This document shows, in pieces, positions 60,769 to 64,000 of a stretch of 64,000 nt of DNA. The position numbers and the translations under genes are program-made. The stretch is from an uncultured Bacteroides sp. (GTDB lineage Bacteria > Bacteroidota > Bacteroidia > Bacteroidales > Bacteroidaceae). Below the pieces are notes generated by a model. The model was not told the origin of the DNA and ran no database searches. It saw only the letters and a program-made list of their open reading frames with translations. Where the stretch lies: assembly GCA_900542985.1 (NCBI GenBank), contig UQPQ01000009.1:1-64000 (forward strand), in the 5' to 3' direction. Numbering within the stretch: position 1 is the first letter of the stretch; each line of letters begins with the position of its first letter.

Positions 60769-61920
60769 TTATTCTTTTCGTAACGTAAGAACAGTTATTT
60801 CGGGCCAGGCTCCCAAGCGCATAGGGAAGAGTACGTATCCTAATCCGATGTTGACATACAATCCCCGGTTTCCTTCCCGATATAGTCCGTTATGCTCCGG
60901 ATAGAAGAAACGGGAAGCCGAAAAGCCGAAAATGCGGAATTGCATATCGTGTGTATGTCCGGCAAGCATCAGTTGGATATCTGTTTTAGGGAGTACCTCG
61001 CGTCGCCAGTGAGTCGGATCATGGCTCAGCAGTACCTTGAACATTCCCTCCGTACCTTTCATTGCTTTGGGCAGATCGCCTTTGTTCGGAAAAGGCGGAT
61101 TGCCACTGTTTTCTACTCCTACAAGTGCTATCGAGTCGTTGCCGCGGTATAAGTTGACATGTTCATTCATCAGCATCTGCCATCCCATTCCGTTCTGTCT
61201 GGCTATCAAGGTATCAATATTGGCCAGTCGTTCTGCTTCACTGTTCCATTTCACATAGGTCGCATAGTCATGGTTCCCCAGCACAGAATACACGCCATCT
61301 TTGGCGTGAAGTTGGGAAAGAACCGGTATGAACTCTTCCATTTCACTGGCACGGCTGTTGACCAAATCTCCGGTAAATACAGCAAGGTCTGCCTGTTGTG
61401 CATTGCACAAGTCGATGGCACGCTGCATGGCTGTCGCATTTCCTTTCCAGCTTCCTACATGCAAGTCGGAAATCTGTAGAATGCGGTATCCGTCGAATGC
61501 TTCAGGCAAATCGGGAGAGGAGAATGTAACCTCCCTTACCTGGAAATGTTCTTTTCCTTTGATGGCACCAAACAGCAGATAGCCAAACAGCAGTAAGCTG
61601 GGAATGCAAAGTCCGGGGATTTCTATGGGAGAGCTTGTAAAGCGTTTCCGAAGCAATCGTACCGGCCAGGCCAGAAGGGCAAAAAATGCTTTGGGTACAC
61701 TGATGCAGATTACTGTTACCAGATAAACTCCCAGATAACTGTGCAACGCTTCACCTCCGATAAGGAATGCCGCTAAAGCAGCCAGCAACAGAACAGTAGG
61801 AGTCCACCACAAGCGGTTCCAGCTTTTACGGCCAAGCGGTTTCAGGTACGTTTTATAAATGTACCAGTCTGGCAGAAGCAGTAACAAAAGGAAGAATATG
61901 GTAACTCTTAGCAGTATCAT
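60769..61920 (-). CDS. membrane metallophosphoesterase (YkuE/YaeI-like)
   Basis: A 383-residue protein with about four N-terminal transmembrane segments (residues ~1-125), then a calcineurin-type phosphoesterase domain facing the periplasm or cytoplasm (orientation unclear). Metal motifs: ISDLHVGSW, FTGDLVNS, LGNHDYA, LLSHDP and LAGHTHDMQF. Related enzymes act on UDP-glucose lipids or other phosphoesters; the substrate is unknown. Spacing of 19 bases to the upstream MetH-domain gene suggests an operon. Confidence 0.87.
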   Translation of the reverse strand: MILLRVTIFFLLLLLLPDWYIYKTYLKPLGRKSWNRLWWTPTVLLLAALAAFLIGGEALHSYLGVYLVTVICISVPKAFFALLAWPVRLLRKRFTSSPIEIPGLCIPSLLLFGYLLFGAIKGKEHFQVREVTFSSPDLPEAFDGYRILQISDLHVGSWKGNATAMQRAIDLCNAQQADLAVFTGDLVNSRASEMEEFIPVLSQLHAKDGVYSVLGNHDYATYVKWNSEAERLANIDTLIARQNGMGWQMLMNEHVNLYRGNDSIALVGVENSGNPPFPNKGDLPKAMKGTEGMFKVLLSHDPTHWRREVLPKTDIQLMLAGHTHDMQFRIFGFSASRFFYPEHNGLYREGNRGLYVNIGLGYVLFPMRLGAWPEITVLTLRKE

Positions 61921-61939
61921 GTTTGGTTTTTATACAAGG

Positions 61940-62845
61940 TTAAGATTGTAGGTTTGCGGTCAGATATTTTCTGATTTGTCCGATGGGAATATTTCTCCGT
62001 TTTGCATAGTCTGCCAGTTGGTCTTCGTCAATTTTCCCCACGGCAAAATAACGGGAGGCCGGATGTGCAAACATCAGTCCGCATACCGAAGCGTGCGGTT
62101 GCATCATACCATTCTCCGTAAGACGAATACCAATTCGTTTCATGTCAATCAATTCATCAAGCAGATAGCTGACGGATATATCGGGAAGTGAGGGATAACC
62201 CACTGCCGGACGGATACCCTGATAGTCTTCGTTGAGCAATTGTTTCATGGTAAGTTGTTCGTCTTTGGCATATCCCCAAACTTCTTTGCGTATGGTTTCG
62301 TGTATCTTTTCGGCTGCTGCTTCTGCCAGTCGTTCGCCCAGTGTCTTGATAAGAAGATGCTTGTAGTCGTCTTCCTTGAACTCCTCTTCCATACGCTCGT
62401 CTATGGTCGTGGCAAATCCTCCCACTGTATCAGTGATACCCGATGCAAGCGGGCGTACAAAATCGCTCAGACACAGGAACGGGTCTTCCGGCTTAATGCG
62501 TGTCTGCTGGCGCAGCAGCGGAAAGCGTGTACCATTCAGGAGCAGATTGTCACCATCGGAATTGGCATCCATCAGACGATATACCGCATATACCTTGAAA
62601 CGTCCGTCTACTGCATTCAGCATCCGGTTGGCTTCCTTATGCAGTTGCATGGCTTCTGCAGCCTTGGCACGTTCATTCTCGGGAAAAGAAGCCAGCCATC
62701 CGGCACGGCAGGAGTCGCATCCATGAATGTCGGCAATGGCTGCAAAGCGTGGCTGGAATCCCCATGCGTGGAAAAAATAAATCCAGTTGATATATTCCGT
62801 AAGGTCGTGAATGTCGTAGGTTATTACAGTGATATCTGTCTGCAT
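61940..62845 (-). CDS. stand-alone methionine synthase activation (AdoMet-binding) domain protein
   Basis: A 301-residue protein equal to the C-terminal module of cobalamin-dependent MetH, which binds AdoMet for reductive reactivation of the cob(II)alamin form. The hallmark YQGIRPAVGYPSLPD, ISVSYLLDEL, GIRLTENGMM...HASVCGLMFAHP and YFAVGKIDEDQL are all present. No catalytic MetH domains accompany it, so the reactivation module is encoded separately here. It lies 13 bases from pyrC, the likely first gene of the run. Confidence 0.88.
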   Translation of the reverse strand: MQTDITVITYDIHDLTEYINWIYFFHAWGFQPRFAAIADIHGCDSCRAGWLASFPENERAKAAEAMQLHKEANRMLNAVDGRFKVYAVYRLMDANSDGDNLLLNGTRFPLLRQQTRIKPEDPFLCLSDFVRPLASGITDTVGGFATTIDERMEEEFKEDDYKHLLIKTLGERLAEAAAEKIHETIRKEVWGYAKDEQLTMKQLLNEDYQGIRPAVGYPSLPDISVSYLLDELIDMKRIGIRLTENGMMQPHASVCGLMFAHPASRYFAVGKIDEDQLADYAKRRNIPIGQIRKYLTANLQS

Positions 62846-62858
62846 AAATTATGATGGC

Positions 62859-64000
62859 TTATCGGTCGAACGTCAATGCTTGTCCACGGTGTGCTGTATT
62901 TACTTTTCCATTCTCGTATACAACAGTACCGTTGACGAATGTTTTCTCTACCTGTGCATGGAAACATTGTCCTTCCATCGGGCTCCATGCACATTTGCTA
63001 AGGATACACTCCGGGGTTACTGTCCATTCACTTTCCGGATTGACCAGTACCAGATCGGCCTTATAACCAGGGCGGATGTATCCACGTCCGGCTATCTGAT
63101 ACAGTTCGGCTGGGGCATGACACATCTTTTGTACCAGTTGTTCTACAGTGAGTACACCTTGATGTACCAGTTCGAAGATGCTGACCAATGAGAACTGTAA
63201 TGTAGGCATACCGGATACAGCTTTCAAGGCTCCTCCTTCTTTTTCACGGAGCAGATGTGGGGCATGGTCGGTGCCGATGACATCGATACGGTTGGTTGTC
63301 AATGCCTGACGGAGTGCATCACGGTCGTGTGCAGTTTTGATGCTGGGATTGCATTTGATGCGTGCTCCCAATGTTTTGTAGTCTTCATCGCAGAAGAACA
63401 GGTGCGATACGCAGGCTTCGGCTGTGATGCGTTTTTCTGCAATCGGTTTGTCTTCGAAAAGTTCCAGTTCTCTGGCAGTACTGATGTGCAGAATATGTAA
63501 GCGTGCATTTGTTTCCTTGGCCAATTGTACGGCCAGTGCAGAAGAATGATAGCAGGCTTCTTCACTGCGAATCAGCGGGTGATAACTAATATCGAGATCT
63601 TCACCGTATTTCTCTTTATAATATTCCGTGTTCTGGCGGATGATATTCTGGTCTTCACAATGAGTCGCAATCAGCATACCTGCTTCGGAGAAAATCTTTC
63701 GCAGCGACTCCATGCGGTCTACCAGCATATTTCCTGTGCTGGCTCCCATGAACAGCTTCACTCCACATACATGCGTCTTATCCAACTGAGCCAACTGGTC
63801 GGCATTGTTGTTGGTTGCCCCAAAGTAGAAAGAGTAGTTTACGATGCACTTGTGAGCGGCATCGGCAAACTTGGCATTCAAGGCTTCCAGCGTAGTTGTC
63901 TGTGGGTTGCAGTTGGGCATATCCATAAACGAGGTGACACCTCCGGCCGCTGCTGCCGCTGTTTCGGTCGACATATCTGCCTTATGCGTCAGGCCCGGAT
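62859..64000 (-). CDS. pyrC: dihydroorotase (5' end outside window)
   Basis: A partial gene; at least 380 codons are inside the window and the frame runs off the right edge. It closes dihydroorotate in pyrimidine synthesis. The visible start ...PGLTHKAD follows the expected HxHxRE metal site, which lies outside; a Met at 63974 is internal and not the start. AAAAAGGVTSFMDMPN, the HILHISTARE segment and IGTDHAPH (metal-ligand Asp) identify the class I dihydroorotase group; GYKADLVLVNP is the typical C-terminal block. Confidence 0.93.
   Translation of the reverse strand, partial: PGLTHKADMSTETAAAAAGGVTSFMDMPNCNPQTTTLEALNAKFADAAHKCIVNYSFYFGATNNNADQLAQLDKTHVCGVKLFMGASTGNMLVDRMESLRKIFSEAGMLIATHCEDQNIIRQNTEYYKEKYGEDLDISYHPLIRSEEACYHSSALAVQLAKETNARLHILHISTARELELFEDKPIAEKRITAEACVSHLFFCDEDYKTLGARIKCNPSIKTAHDRDALRQALTTNRIDVIGTDHAPHLLREKEGGALKAVSGMPTLQFSLVSIFELVHQGVLTVEQLVQKMCHAPAELYQIAGRGYIRPGYKADLVLVNPESEWTVTPECILSKCAWSPMEGQCFHAQVEKTFVNGTVVYENGKVNTAHRGQALTFDR

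Overview
The window reads as a chromosomal segment of an anaerobic gut Bacteroidota, most likely Bacteroides or Phocaeicola. The grounds are: TAnnTTTG-type -7 promoter boxes with few Shine-Dalgarno sites; a CarboxypepD_reg/TonB receptor paired with a lipoprotein; Ser-type sulfatases; PPi-dependent phosphofructokinase; an Oad/Mmd-type sodium-pump decarboxylase; and ferredoxin-linked 2-oxoacid oxidoreductase. Most genes look like core metabolism. I see no insertion sequence, prophage, CRISPR array or complete RNA gene.

Layout. 1-405: a possible tRNA-Ser 3'-end fragment, a strong terminator and a decayed reading frame. 490-2060: a DUF6624-like exported protein and a GNAT acetyltransferase. 2180-7795: a putative regulator divergent from a 2-aminoethylphosphonate (2-AEP) operon (DUF5690 transporter, phnX, phnW, OprP-like porin). 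7985-9208: gph and a nitroreductase. 9332-12712: decarboxylase gamma, alpha and beta subunits. 12997-14690: rfbB and a YfcE-type phosphodiesterase. 14752-22900: two ppk1 paralogues and ppx, with a cytidylate-kinase-like protein, a HAD phosphatase, a small HicB-like protein and a glycosyltransferase between them. 23318-24574: pgk. 25176-29680: a TonB-dependent receptor and a choice-of-anchor-J lipoprotein. 29870-33676: prmA, an aromatic/Gly-rich secreted protein and a FadL-like barrel. 34014-39010: envelope genes (DUF4421, Gfo/Idh, anchored solute-binding protein, Porin_10). 39286-42574: a 2-oxoacid:ferredoxin oxidoreductase operon that includes a 58-codon membrane gene. 43049-47381: fabD, thiD, manC, mnmA. 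47455-50675: ygiQ and small genes. 51010-56960: PPi-PFK, GH25 lysozyme and two sulfatases. 57166-58606: cbpA/dnaJ-like and hsp20. 58908-64000: YitT, then a minus-strand run of plsC-like, metallophosphoesterase, MetH-activation-domain and (partial) pyrC genes.

The most unusual signal is not a gene. Four GC-rich arrays of a degenerate 21-bp repeat (near 12820, 33852, 46213 and 57001) each lie between the 3' ends of two convergent genes and nowhere else that I could find. They combine two palindromic cores (CGACGTCG-like and TGTACA-like) and can fold into strong hairpins; one has a perfect 20-bp stem. They look like a dispersed family of convergent-junction elements, possibly bidirectional terminators or REP-like sequences. 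Other points to follow up are the 2-AEP import/catabolism operon, the unstudied receptor-lipoprotein pair, the duplicated polyphosphate kinases, and the small membrane gene in the oxidoreductase operon.
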